From an uncultured Lachnospiraceae bacterium (lineage in GTDB: Bacteria > Bacillota > Clostridia > Lachnospirales > Lachnospiraceae), in the NCBI GenBank assembly GCA_947626795.1, contig CANQTH010000004.1, forward strand, positions 1 through 64,000: 64,000 bases of DNA. Reading direction: 5' to 3'. Each line of letters starts with the position of its first letter. Within the stretch, counting starts at the first letter, position 1. Positions 27,781 to 36,961 of this stretch are shown here, piece by piece. The notes below the pieces were generated by a model. The model ran no database searches, was not told where the DNA came from, and saw only the letters and a list, made by a program, of their open reading frames with translations. The translations under genes and the position numbers were made by a program.

Positions 27781-29520
27781 ATGGCTTTTGACGGAATTGT
27801 AATCGCAAATTTAGTGAAAGAATTGAACGAAACGATCTTAAACGGGAGGATCAGCAAGATCGCGCAGCCGGAAAGCGACGAGCTTCTGCTGACGGTCAAG
27901 GGGACAAAGGGGCAGACCCGCCTCTTGCTGTCCGCGAGCGCGTCCCTCCCGCTGGCTTATCTCACATCGGGGAACAAGCCCAGCCCGATCACCGCGCCCA
28001 ATTTCTGCATGCTCTTGCGCAAGCATATCGCGAACGGCAAGATCACGCGCATCTCCCAGCCGGGGATGGAGCGCGTCATCCAGTTTGAGATCGAGCATCT
28101 GGACGATCTTGGCGACCGCTGCAAAAAAAATCTCATCATCGAGATCATGGGCAAGCACAGCAACATCATTTTCTGCAAGGACGACGGCGTCATCATCGAC
28201 AGCATCAAGCATATCTCCGCCCAGGTCAGCTCCGTCCGGGAGGTCCTGCCGGGACGGCCTTACTTCATCCCCGCGACCCAGGATAAGAGCAACCCGCTCG
28301 AAGCCACGGAACGCTCGTTTTTTGAGACGGCCTATTCCAAGCCGCTCCCCGTGCAGAAGGCCATCTATTCCTCCTACACCGGGATCAGCCCCGTGATCGC
28401 CTCCGAGCTTTGCCACCGCGCCGCCGTGGACGGCTCCCGCCCGGCGGACGCTTTGTCAGAGGATGAGAAGCTGCACCTCTTCCACCACTTTTCCTGGCTC
28501 ATGGACGACGTCCGGGAAGGGCGGTTTTCCCCGAACATCGTCCGCGACGGGAAGGAGCCTGTCGAATTTTCCGCCGTGGAGCTGACGCAGTACGCCGACC
28601 TTTCCATCGCGCGCCACGCTTCCATCTCGCAGGTCTTAGAGACGTTTTACGCTTCCAAGAGCGCATACACGCGGATCCGGCAGAAATCCGCCGACTTGCG
28701 CAAGGTCGTCGGCACGCTTTTGGAACGCAGCCGGAAAAAATACGCCCTGCAGCTCAATCAGCTAAAGGATACGGAAAAACGGGAAAAATACAAGCTATAC
28801 GGCGAGCTGATCCACACCTACGGCTACGGCCTCGCGGAAGGCGCAAAGAAGCTGGACGCCCTGAACTACTACACGGACGAGATGGTCTCCATCCCCTTAG
28901 ACCCGCAGCTTACGCCGCTTGAAAACGCCCAGAAGTATTTCGACCGCTACGGCAAGCTCAAGCGCACCTGCGAGGCCCTCGGCGCGCTGACGAAGGAGAC
29001 GCACGCGGAGCTTCTTCACTTAGAATCCATCGCGGCCTCCCTCGACATCGCCGTTTCCGAGGACGATTTGGCGCAGATCAAAGAAGAGCTGGCGCAGTCC
29101 GGCTACATCCGGCAAAGGCGCTCCCAGAAGAAGGCGGTGTCAAAAAGCAAGCCGTTCCACTACGTCTCCTCGGACGGCTTCCATATGTACGTCGGGAAGA
29201 ACAATTTCCAAAACGACGAGCTGACCTTCCATTTCGCCTCCGGCAGCGACTGGTGGTTCCACGCAAAGGGCATCCCAGGCTCCCATGTCGTCGTCAAGGC
29301 AAACGGGGAAAGCCTGCCGGACCGCGCGTTCGAGGAAGCCGGGCGTCTCGCCGCTTACTACTCGAAGGGACGTAGAAATGAGAAGGTGGAGATCGACTAT
29401 CTGGAACGGAAAAACGTCAAAAAGCCGAACGGGAGCAAGCCGGGCTTCGTCGTTTACTACACCAATTACTCCCTGGTCGCCTCCCCCGACATCTCCGCCC
29501 TTACGCTTGTCTCGGAGTAG
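27781..29520 (+). CDS. rqcH: NFACT family protein RqcH (Rqc2 homolog)
   Basis: MAFDGIVIANLVKELNETILNGRISKIAQPE; central coiled coil; FHYVSSDGFHMYVGKNNFQNDELT ... DWWFHAKGIPGSHVVVK. Confidence 0.95.
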   Translation: MAFDGIVIANLVKELNETILNGRISKIAQPESDELLLTVKGTKGQTRLLLSASASLPLAYLTSGNKPSPITAPNFCMLLRKHIANGKITRISQPGMERVIQFEIEHLDDLGDRCKKNLIIEIMGKHSNIIFCKDDGVIIDSIKHISAQVSSVREVLPGRPYFIPATQDKSNPLEATERSFFETAYSKPLPVQKAIYSSYTGISPVIASELCHRAAVDGSRPADALSEDEKLHLFHHFSWLMDDVREGRFSPNIVRDGKEPVEFSAVELTQYADLSIARHASISQVLETFYASKSAYTRIRQKSADLRKVVGTLLERSRKKYALQLNQLKDTEKREKYKLYGELIHTYGYGLAEGAKKLDALNYYTDEMVSIPLDPQLTPLENAQKYFDRYGKLKRTCEALGALTKETHAELLHLESIAASLDIAVSEDDLAQIKEELAQSGYIRQRRSQKKAVSKSKPFHYVSSDGFHMYVGKNNFQNDELTFHFASGSDWWFHAKGIPGSHVVVKANGESLPDRAFEEAGRLAAYYSKGRRNEKVEIDYLERKNVKKPNGSKPGFVVYYTNYSLVASPDISALTLVSE

Positions 29521-29687
29521 GATTTTTTCCAGGATCTGGAAAAATCGGAAAGAAGCGCCTGTCTAATCCCGCCTCCTTTGCATATAATATCTCCGTAACC
29601 GAAAGCGCCGTGCGGCGCATGGCGCGCAAACGGTTATGCGTCACCTATCCCACAATGGGAAAACAAAAGACAACAGGAGGTAACGAT

Positions 29688-29897
29688 ATGTCAAATTCAT
29701 CGAACAAAGCAACCGTTCCGGAAGCGAAAAGCGCGTTAGACAAGTTTAAGTTTGAAGTCGCAAGCGAGATCGGCGTTCCTTTGAAAGAAGGTTACAACGG
29801 CGACCTGACCTCCAGGCAGAACGGCTCTGTCGGCGGTTATATGGTGAAGAAAATGATCGAAGCCCAGGAAAAACAGATGTCCGGCGGCGTTCGCTAA
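29688..29897 (+). CDS. Alpha/beta-type small acid-soluble spore protein
   Basis: ALDKFKFEVASEIGVPLKEGYNGDLTSRQNGSVGGYMVKKMIEAQEKQMS; RBS AGGAGG. Confidence 0.96.
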   Translation: MSNSSNKATVPEAKSALDKFKFEVASEIGVPLKEGYNGDLTSRQNGSVGGYMVKKMIEAQEKQMSGGVR

Positions 29898-29950
29898 GAG
29901 CCTCCGGAAAATGAGGCCGCAAAGCGGAAAAATCTGCTTTTTGGCATAAG

Positions 29951-29992
29951 GCAAGGCGCCGCCCATTGAAAGATGGGCGGCGCCTTGCCGCT
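29951..29992. terminator. Perfect 15-bp stem bidirectional terminator
   Basis: GCAAGGCGCCGCCCA/TGGGCGGCGCCTTGC (29951-29965/29974-29988). Confidence 0.75.
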
Positions 29993-30015
29993 TTCTTCGC
30001 CTTTCGCAAAAGTGC

Positions 30016-32166
30016 CTACAGGTTCGCCGTCTCCGCCTGGCTGTCCAAGTAACCCTCGATCCGTTCCCGGAGCCTTCGGTGTTCCGGCAATTCCAGCAGG
30101 CGGTCTTCCGTAAGGATCAGGTTCGCCTCCTCGGACGCCTGCTTTAGCAGATCCGCGTTCTGGTAAATGTCCCCCAGCCGAAATTCCAAAAGCCCGCTCT
30201 GACGGACGCCGAAAAAGTCCCCCGGCCCGCGCAGCTTCAGATCTTCCGCCGCAATGAAAAAGCCGTCGTTCGACTTTTTCAGGATCTCCAGCCGCTCCTT
30301 CGCCTTCTCGGAATCCGAGGTGTTGACCAGGATGCAGTAAGACTGCGCGTCCCCGCGCCCTACGCGCCCGCGGAGCTGGTGGAGCTGCGCAAGCCCGAAC
30401 CGCTGCGCGTCCTCGACCATCATCACCGTGGCGTTCGGCACGTTCACGCCGACCTCAACGACCGTCGTGGACACCAGTACCTGGATCTCGTTGCGGGCGA
30501 ACTGCTCCATGACCAGGTTCTTCCTGCCCGACTTCATTTTCCCATGAAGGCATTCCACGACGACGCCAGACGGCATCTTCTCCGCCAGCTGCCTCGCATA
30601 ATCCGTGACGTTTTCCGCCTCCAGCCCTTCGCTCTCCTCCACCAGCGGACAGATGACGTAAGCCTGGCGCCCCGCCGCAAGCTCCCGCCGGATGAAGTCG
30701 TACGCCTTGCCCCGGTAGCTTTTCCCCACGACGCAGCTCTTGATGGGAAGCCGCCTCGCCGGAACCTCGTCCACGAGGGAGACGTCCAGATCCCCATAGA
30801 GGATGATCGCGAGCGTGCGTGGGATCGGCGTCGCGCTCATCACCAGGACGTGCGGCTGCGTCCCTTTCCGGAACAGCGATTCCCGCTGCTTGACGCCGAA
30901 CCTGTGCTGCTCGTCCGTGATCACCAGGGCAAGCTCCCCATAGGCGGGGCGTTCCTGGATGAGGGCGTGCGTCCCGATCACCATCGCGTTCGGATAAAGC
31001 TGCAGCCGCTCATACGCCCTGCGCTTTTCCTTCGCCGTCAGCGCCCCGGTTAAGAGTATGATAGGGATATCCAGCCCATTCGCCTCGCACAGCGACGTGA
31101 ACGTCTGGTAATGCTGGGCCGCCAAAACCTCAGTCGGCGCCATCAGCGCCGACTGATAGCCCGCCTGCGCGACGTCGAGCATAGCCAGGAACGCGAGGAT
31201 CGTCTTCCCGGAACCCACATCCCCCTGGACGAGCCGCTGCATCACGTTCTGCCCCCGCAGGTCCTGGCGGATCTCCCGCAGCGTGCGCTTCTGCGCTCCG
31301 GTCAGCTCGTACGGGAGGTTTTCGATCACCCGGTCCGCCCAAAGCGCCTGCCTGCCGCCATCCTCCTGCGGATCTCGCGCCTCGTCCCGCGGCTCCTGCG
31401 CGCCCGCCGGGCGTGCAAGCGGCGGGAAGGAGAAACGGTTCTCAATCTCCTCCATCTGCCCTTTCTGCATCCCGGCGGCCAGGATGAACTGGAAAAACTC
31501 GTCGAAGATCAATCGCTTCCTCGCCTGCTCCAACGCTTCCTCTCCTTCCGGGAAATGGATGTTCTCAAGCGCGAAATTCGCTTCCGCCAAGTGGCGGCGC
31601 GCACGGATGTCCTCCGGCAGGTAGTCAACGGACAGATCCAGCTCATCGAGCGCCTGCCTCACCGTCTGGGAAATCTTGTTCTTGCTAAGCCCGGACGTCA
31701 GCGCGTAACAGGGCCATAACGCGCCCTGCATCGCGTCGTATTTCTCCGGCTGGAAGATCTGGGGCTGCTCCATGTGTATGGCGTCCCCCTTCCATACGGC
31801 CTTCCCCAAAAAGACGAACCATTGCCCCAATTTGAGCGTGCTTTTCAGATAAGGCATGCGGAACCACACAAAATCCCCCTTCACGCCCCCGTCCTGCAGG
31901 GCGAGAGCCGTGACCGCCATATTCCTGGAACGCCGCACAGCCGGGGATTTTGCGATCCGCACGGCGACGGCTGCCATGGTGCCGCCTTCCTTTCCCTCCA
32001 GATAGCCCGGCATCTCCGCTAACGGGGTGATCGGCGGCATCCTGTCATAATCCTTGGGATAATGAAGGAGTATATCGCCAACGGCGTATACTCCCAGGTT
32101 ATGGAATAACTGTTCTGTTTTTGCGCCAATCCCCTTCAATTCCGCTATGCTGGATGATCGATCCAT
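30016..32166 (-). CDS. recG: ATP-dependent DNA helicase RecG
   Basis: LVQGDVGSGKTILAFLAMLD, VMSATPIPRTLAIILYGD, QLHQLRGRVGRGDAQSYCIL. Confidence 0.97.
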   Translation of the reverse strand: MDRSSSIAELKGIGAKTEQLFHNLGVYAVGDILLHYPKDYDRMPPITPLAEMPGYLEGKEGGTMAAVAVRIAKSPAVRRSRNMAVTALALQDGGVKGDFVWFRMPYLKSTLKLGQWFVFLGKAVWKGDAIHMEQPQIFQPEKYDAMQGALWPCYALTSGLSKNKISQTVRQALDELDLSVDYLPEDIRARRHLAEANFALENIHFPEGEEALEQARKRLIFDEFFQFILAAGMQKGQMEEIENRFSFPPLARPAGAQEPRDEARDPQEDGGRQALWADRVIENLPYELTGAQKRTLREIRQDLRGQNVMQRLVQGDVGSGKTILAFLAMLDVAQAGYQSALMAPTEVLAAQHYQTFTSLCEANGLDIPIILLTGALTAKEKRRAYERLQLYPNAMVIGTHALIQERPAYGELALVITDEQHRFGVKQRESLFRKGTQPHVLVMSATPIPRTLAIILYGDLDVSLVDEVPARRLPIKSCVVGKSYRGKAYDFIRRELAAGRQAYVICPLVEESEGLEAENVTDYARQLAEKMPSGVVVECLHGKMKSGRKNLVMEQFARNEIQVLVSTTVVEVGVNVPNATVMMVEDAQRFGLAQLHQLRGRVGRGDAQSYCILVNTSDSEKAKERLEILKKSNDGFFIAAEDLKLRGPGDFFGVRQSGLLEFRLGDIYQNADLLKQASEEANLILTEDRLLELPEHRRLRERIEGYLDSQAETANL

Positions 32167-32180
32167 GGGATTGCTCCTTT

Positions 32181-33905
32181 CTACTCTACGGACACGACGT
32201 AAGAATAGATCGGCTGCCCGCCGTAATGCGACTCGACTTCGCAATCCGGATAAAGGCTCTCGATCTCTTCCGCCAGCTTGCCCGCTTCCTCTTCCTTCAC
32301 GTCCTCGCCGTAATAAATGCTGATGATCGAAGAGCTTTCCTCAACCAACTGCCCGACCATCTCCATCGCGACGGCGTCCCGGTTCTCCCCTACGGAAAGG
32401 ATCGCGCTGTCGCCCATGCCCATGTAATCGCCCTGTCGTATGGGCTTGTCGTCAATGAGCGTGTCGCGCACGGCGTAAGTCACCTGCCCGGTCTTGACCG
32501 TCTCCAACCCTTCCGACATACGCTTCGCGTTCTCCTGCGCGCCGCTGTCCGGGATAAAGTTGATCAGCGCCGCGATCCCCTGCGGGATCGTCTTGGACGG
32601 GATGACGAACACGTTTTTTTCCTCGATCAGGGAAGCCGCCTGGTTCGCCGCCAGGATGATGTTCTTGTTGTTCGGCAGGATGAAGATGTTGTCCGCGTTC
32701 ACATCCTCGATGGCGTTGAGGATGTCCTCCGTGCTGGGGTTCATGGTCTGCCCCCCGGCGATGATGCGGTCCACGCCAAGACCCTGGAAGATCTCGTTGA
32801 TCCCGTCCCCGATGGAAACGGAAATGAAGCCCATCTCCTTCTTCGGCTCTTTTTTCGCCTCCGCCATCGCCGCCTTTTCGGAACGCTTCCGCTCGTCCTC
32901 CGCTTTCTGGGCGGCGGCCGCCTTCTCCGCGTCCTTGATCAGCTTCTCCTGATGCTCTTCCCTCATATTGTCGATCTTGATCTTGCTCAAGGAGCCGTAC
33001 GTCAGAGCCCGTTGGATGGCAAGCCCGGGGTCGTTGGTATGTACGTGGACCTTGGTGATCTCATCGTCGGCAACCACCACGATGGAATCCCCGATCGATT
33101 CCAGGTACGATTTGAACTCGACTTCCTCCTGCTCGCCCAAAGGCTTGTTCAGGACGATGATAAACTCCGTGCAATACCCGAACTTGATGTCCTGCTCCGC
33201 CTGGCTGGAGATCTTCGTCACGCCGCTCCCCGCAGGCTTCTGCTCGATCGTATAGTCGATCTCCTTGCCCAAGAGCGCGTCGTACGCGCCGCGCAGGATC
33301 GTGACCAGCCCCTGCCCGCCGGAATCCACCACTCCGGCCTGCTTTAGGACGGGCAGCATCTCCGGCGTCTGGCTCAAGACGTACTCCGCCTCCTTGATGA
33401 CTTCCTCCATGAATACCGTAAGATCCTCCGTCTCCCCGATCAAGTCGAGCGCCTTATCCGCCCCGCCTTTCGCGACGGTGAGGATCGTGCCTTCCTTCGG
33501 CTTCATGACCGCCTTATATGCCGTCTCAACCGCTTTCTGGAGGGCGTCGCACAAGATCACGGCGTCCAGGAACTCATATTTCGCGATCCCCTTCGTGAAT
33601 CCCCGGAACAACTGGGACAAGATCACGCCGGAATTGCCCCGCGCCCCGCGCAGGGACCCGTACGAGATCGCCTTCGCCAGGGAAGCCATGTCCGGCTCTT
33701 CCCCAAGGCCGCTCACTTCCGCCGCCGCCGCCATGATCGTCATCGTCATATTCGTCCCCGTATCGCCGTCCGGCACGGGGAACACGTTCAGCTCGTTGAT
33801 CCACTCCTTCTTCGCTTCTAAGCTCTTCGCTCCCGCCAGGAACATTTTTGCAAGCATTGGTGCGCTTATCGTAGTTACCGCCACTTTTATTTCCTCCTTA
33901 ATCAA
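32181..33905 (-). CDS. DAK2-domain protein (YloV / FakA-like)
   Basis: ELNVFPVPDGDTGTNMTMTI; GARGNSGVILSQLFRG; C-terminal DegV-adjacent domain. Confidence 0.92.
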   Translation of the reverse strand: MIKEEIKVAVTTISAPMLAKMFLAGAKSLEAKKEWINELNVFPVPDGDTGTNMTMTIMAAAAEVSGLGEEPDMASLAKAISYGSLRGARGNSGVILSQLFRGFTKGIAKYEFLDAVILCDALQKAVETAYKAVMKPKEGTILTVAKGGADKALDLIGETEDLTVFMEEVIKEAEYVLSQTPEMLPVLKQAGVVDSGGQGLVTILRGAYDALLGKEIDYTIEQKPAGSGVTKISSQAEQDIKFGYCTEFIIVLNKPLGEQEEVEFKSYLESIGDSIVVVADDEITKVHVHTNDPGLAIQRALTYGSLSKIKIDNMREEHQEKLIKDAEKAAAAQKAEDERKRSEKAAMAEAKKEPKKEMGFISVSIGDGINEIFQGLGVDRIIAGGQTMNPSTEDILNAIEDVNADNIFILPNNKNIILAANQAASLIEEKNVFVIPSKTIPQGIAALINFIPDSGAQENAKRMSEGLETVKTGQVTYAVRDTLIDDKPIRQGDYMGMGDSAILSVGENRDAVAMEMVGQLVEESSSIISIYYGEDVKEEEAGKLAEEIESLYPDCEVESHYGGQPIYSYVVSVE

Positions 33906-34254
33906 TCACTCTGACACCTTCCACAAAGATGTTGATCTTCTCGATCTCCATTCCGGTGAACTCTTCCACCCGGTACTTCACCGTACTGATCAGGTTATCA
34001 GAAACAGTGGAAATGCTAACCCCGTAAGAAACGATCACATGGAAATCCAGGATGATCTTATTTCCCTTGAGCGTGACGTTAATCCCATGGTTGAGGTAAT
34101 CACGCTTCAGAAGCCTGACAAAGCCGTCCTTCATGTTGACGGCCGCCATGCCGACGATCCCAAAACATTCTACTGCGACGGACCCTGCGTAAATGGCGAT
34201 CACGTCCGTCTTGATGAAAACTTTTCCGTATTGGGTATCCAACTGTCCTTTCAT
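33898..34254 (-). CDS. Asp23/Gls24 family (YloU-like) protein
   Basis: GKVFIKTDVIAIYAGSVAVECFGIVGMAA ... VEGVRV; adjacent to YloV. Confidence 0.93.
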   Translation of the reverse strand: MKGQLDTQYGKVFIKTDVIAIYAGSVAVECFGIVGMAAVNMKDGFVRLLKRDYLNHGINVTLKGNKIILDFHVIVSYGVSISTVSDNLISTVKYRVEEFTGMEIEKINIFVEGVRVID

Positions 34255-34454
34255 ACTGCAACCTCCATCCCTTCCGCTATATCACATATAAGGACATTAT
34301 AACCATTTTTCCCCAAAAAAGAAACCTCTATTTTCCCTTTTTAAAAAAAATAATTTTACACTTGCAATATGCCCATATTTCTGGTAAAATATCCATGTTA
34401 TGAGCTTGCGCGGTACCATCAAGCAGGCTTAGTAAGCTGCAAGGAGGTGCGATC

Positions 34455-34640
34455 ATGGCAAAATGCAGTATCTGTGGCAAGGGCGCGCAGTTTGGGAACA
34501 ACGTCAGCCACTCCCATAAAAAGACCAGGAGGATGTGGAAAGCGAACATCAAATCCGTAAGATGCAAAGTAAACGGAGCGTCGAAGAAGATGTATGTTTG
34601 TACTTCCTGCTTAAGAAGCGGGAAAGTCGAAAGGGCTTAA
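34455..34640 (+). CDS. rpmB: 50S ribosomal protein L28
   Basis: MAKCSICGKGAQFGNNVSHSHKKTRRMWKANIKSVR. Confidence 0.97.
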   Translation: MAKCSICGKGAQFGNNVSHSHKKTRRMWKANIKSVRCKVNGASKKMYVCTSCLRSGKVERA

Positions 34641-34679
34641 TCATCGAAGCCCACGCGCTTTCTTTCATCATGAAGAAAA

Positions 34680-34720
34680 GGGGCAGCCTGCCGGAAGAAT
34701 CCGGCGCGCTGCCTCTTTTT
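34680..34720 (+). terminator. Intrinsic terminator of rpmB
   Basis: GGCAGC-CTGCCGG-aagaat-CCGGCGC-GCTGCC followed by T5. Confidence 0.85.
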
Positions 34721-34724
34721 GGCG

Positions 34725-34755
34725 GTAACAGTTCAGCCTTCGGCCGCACAGTTAC
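34725..34755 (+). repeat. Left-half copy of GTAACAGTTCAGCC repeat family
   Basis: GTAACAGTTCAGCCTTCGGCCGCACAGTTAC. Confidence 0.8.
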
Positions 34756-34832
34756 TTTTGGCGTCTTTTTGTGCGCATCCCCCGAAAGGGAGTTCTGGCA
34801 AACGGAACCTGTCATCGACGTTTGCCATCGTC

Positions 34833-34967
34833 TTAACAGAACAAATTATACCCGACCAGCAGCAGGGCAAAAATGATCAATACCCCAAGCAGGTCGTTCG
34901 GCAGCAGGAGCATGACCGCCATCCCTACCGCGATCCAGAACAGGATAAATCCAAACAGCCGTTTCAC
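34833..34967 (-). CDS. Small membrane protein sORF (~44 aa, GTG start; alternative TTG start further upstream), absent from the ORF track
   Basis: Manual translation: (V/M)KRLFGFILFWIAVGMAVMLLLPNDLLGVLIIFALLLVGYNLFC*; two hydrophobic helices. Confidence 0.55.
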   Translation of the reverse strand: MKRLFGFILFWIAVGMAVMLLLPNDLLGVLIIFALLLVGYNLFC

Positions 34968-35025
34968 GCCATCACCGAAAAAAGCATCTGTCAAGGATAA
35001 TATATGCCTTCCTTGTGAAAAAAAT

Positions 35026-35172
35026 GTAACAGTTCAGCCTTCCGGCTTCACAGTTACGGGATCCGGCTCATTGAAAGTTTGCCTTCGGCAAAGAGCCGGA
35101 TCCCCACTCGGCAAAATTGATACGTTCTTACGGACTTTGCAGCAAGTGCAAAGTCCTGGGCTGAACTGTTAC
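35026..35172 (+). repeat. Full-length structured intergenic repeat, copy 1
   Basis: TIRs GTAACAGTTCAGCC (35026-35039) and GGCTGAACTGTTAC (ends 35172); internal stems GGGATCCGGCTC/GAGCCGGATCCC (35058-35069/35093-35104) and GGACTTTGC/GCAAAGTCC (35132-35140/35148-35156). Confidence 0.92.
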
Positions 35173-35317
35173 AACAATTCAGCCTTCCGGCTTCACAGTT
35201 ACGGGATCCGGCTCATTGAAAGTTTGCCTTCGGCAAAGAGCCGGATCCCCACTCGGCAAAATTGATACGTTCTTACGGACTTTGCAGCAAGTGCAAAGTC
35301 CTGGGCTGAACTGTTAC
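35173..35317 (+). repeat. Full-length structured repeat, copy 2 (exact 145-bp tandem duplication apart from the first bases)
   Basis: Base-by-base comparison of 35041-35172 with 35186-35317 shows no differences. Confidence 0.92.
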
Positions 35318-35345
35318 AACAATTCAGCCTTCCGGCTTCACAGGG
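35318..35345 (+). repeat. Truncated third copy of the 145-bp repeat
   Basis: AACAATTCAGCCTTCCGGCTTCACAG then divergence. Confidence 0.85.
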
Positions 35346-35353
35346 CGTTACCC

Positions 35354-35794
35354 TCACGCCTCCTCTTCCGCTTCTTCCGCCGGGATGTTCAGCTTCTGCG
35401 CCAGATCCTGCGCCGCCGCTTCCTGCGCCGCCACGTCCACGGACCTTTTCTCTTTTTCCGCGGATCTTCCCGCGAACTTGTTCACAAAATCCGGAACCAT
35501 GTCCAGGATCTTCGTGATGCTGTCCTGATTCTTGATATTCACAAGCTTCGTGCATCCGTCCTGGATGACAAGCACGGCGCTCGGCGTGATCTTCCCGCCC
35601 AGGCCGCCCGCCGCGTTATTCTTCTTCTCCTGGCAGAACGCGCCCGCCGCCACCCCGAACGAGACTTCGACGAGCGGCAGGATGATGGTGTCCCCGATAT
35701 GCACGGCCTCCCCGACGACGGTCTTCGTCGTGATGAAGCTGTCCATTCCCTTGAACAAAGACTGTACGGTTGCGTTAAAATTATTTTCCTGCAT
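35354..35794 (-). CDS. GerW family sporulation protein (YtfJ-like)
   Basis: VQSLFKGMDSFITTKTVVGEAVHIGDTIILPLVEVSFGVAAGAF. Confidence 0.93.
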   Translation of the reverse strand: MQENNFNATVQSLFKGMDSFITTKTVVGEAVHIGDTIILPLVEVSFGVAAGAFCQEKKNNAAGGLGGKITPSAVLVIQDGCTKLVNIKNQDSITKILDMVPDFVNKFAGRSAEKEKRSVDVAAQEAAAQDLAQKLNIPAEEAEEEA

Positions 35795-35812
35795 AGCTTA
35801 TGACCTCCTGGC

Positions 35813-36961
35813 TTATTTTCTGATCTTCTTTATGACTTCCCTTATGACCTTCTCTTTGACCAGCCGGATCAGCGACGTCAACAAATGCACGATCCGGATA
35901 TGGCCTTTGAGACGGAGCGACCCTCTTACGTAAAAGACGTCCGACGAAAAGTCCGGCTCCATTTGGATCCGGTACCGCGCCCAGAACGGGAGCAGGCTGG
36001 CCGCCCCGCACACAAGCCCCGTCTGGGACGGATCCTGCATGGCGAACGCCACCTTCCCGGACGCCTTCCGCGGCGCGTAATGGAAAAACAGTCTCCTAAG
36101 CTCCCGCAGCAGGCAGCGAAACGCGTTCTTGTCCGTCTCTTCCAAACGCCGCGCCTGCGCCAAAAGGTTCCTGATCCCGCTTGTCCGTCCCGTTTCCGGC
36201 TTCTTCCCTTTTCCGCGCCGCCTGCCCTTGCCCGGCTTCCCGCGGAGCCATTTCCAGGCAAAGCGCGCGCGCCTGCGCCTTTTTTTCTTCGGGACAGGCG
36301 CTCCGCTCTCCTCCTCCGCCGCTTCCGGCAAGGACGGCGTCTCTCCCCCCGCTTTCGCAGGGATCGGATGCTCCCCGATCTGAGCCGCCTTTTCCGCCAG
36401 AGAAGACGCTCCGCTCTCCTCCTCCGCCGCTTCCGGCAAGGACGGCGTTTCTCCCCCCGCTTTCGCCGGGACCGGATGCTCCCCGATCTGAGCCGTCTTT
36501 TCCGCCGGAGAAGACGCTCCGCTCTCATCCTCCGCCTTTTCCGCCGAAGCGGGCGTCTCTCCCCCCGCTTTCGCAGGGATCGGATGCTCCCCGATCTGAG
36601 CCGCCTTTTTCGCCGGAACGGGCGTCTCTCTCTCCTCCGCCGCCGGGACGGGCGTTTCTTCCGCTGCTTCCCGCGAAGACTCGGATCCTTCCCCGCCTCC
36701 GCCGCGCTTTCCCCGCTTCCTGCCTGGCAGGATGGGAATCCCAAAAACGCGGAACCGATAAGAAACGCCTTCCGCCCCGTACGACACCCGCAGATCCAGC
36801 AGATGGAACAGCCAGCCGACCGCAGCCTTCCCTTCCGCCCGATCCTGCAGCACAGCGTCCACGGCGTACCGTACCGGGACTGCCGTAACCAGCACGGCGA
36901 GCAAAAGAAGGACTGCCAGGGCCGCGCCAACGATTTTTAAGATAACGACTAAGATTCCCAT
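35813..36961 (-). CDS. DUF2953 (YtfI-like) protein with tandem 36-aa linker repeats
   Basis: N-terminal TM; C-terminal DPSQTGLVCGAASLLPFWARYRIQMEPDF; adjacent to GerW gene. Confidence 0.8.
   Translation of the reverse strand: MGILVVILKIVGAALAVLLLLAVLVTAVPVRYAVDAVLQDRAEGKAAVGWLFHLLDLRVSYGAEGVSYRFRVFGIPILPGRKRGKRGGGGEGSESSREAAEETPVPAAEERETPVPAKKAAQIGEHPIPAKAGGETPASAEKAEDESGASSPAEKTAQIGEHPVPAKAGGETPSLPEAAEEESGASSLAEKAAQIGEHPIPAKAGGETPSLPEAAEEESGAPVPKKKRRRRARFAWKWLRGKPGKGRRRGKGKKPETGRTSGIRNLLAQARRLEETDKNAFRCLLRELRRLFFHYAPRKASGKVAFAMQDPSQTGLVCGAASLLPFWARYRIQMEPDFSSDVFYVRGSLRLKGHIRIVHLLTSLIRLVKEKVIREVIKKIRK
36299..36622 (-). repeat. In-frame 108-bp tandem repeat x3 (AEKAAQIGEHPIPAKAGGETPSLPEAAEEESGASS)
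   Basis: Three near-identical copies visible at DNA and protein level. Confidence 0.9.

Noticed and set aside
32121-33347. 408-aa plus-strand ORF
   Set aside because: Antisense to the YloV-like gene and the recG start; composition is the Arg/Leu/Asp-rich pattern typical of spurious antisense frames.
35026-35345. CRISPR array
   Set aside because: Only two full units, identical over the full 145 bp with no unique spacers, and with terminal inverted repeats.
34873-35803. ORFs containing the duplicated peptide MKVCLRQRAGSPLGKIDTFLRTLQQVQSPGLNCYNNSAFRLH
   Set aside because: Translation of the 145-bp non-coding tandem repeat running antisense into gerW; not a protein repeat.
35885-36940. Three long overlapping ORFs (351, 334, 235 aa) in other frames of the DUF2953 gene
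   Set aside because: They arise from the 108-bp in-frame repeat and GC skew; Arg/Ser/Pro-rich low-complexity translations with no recognisable domain.
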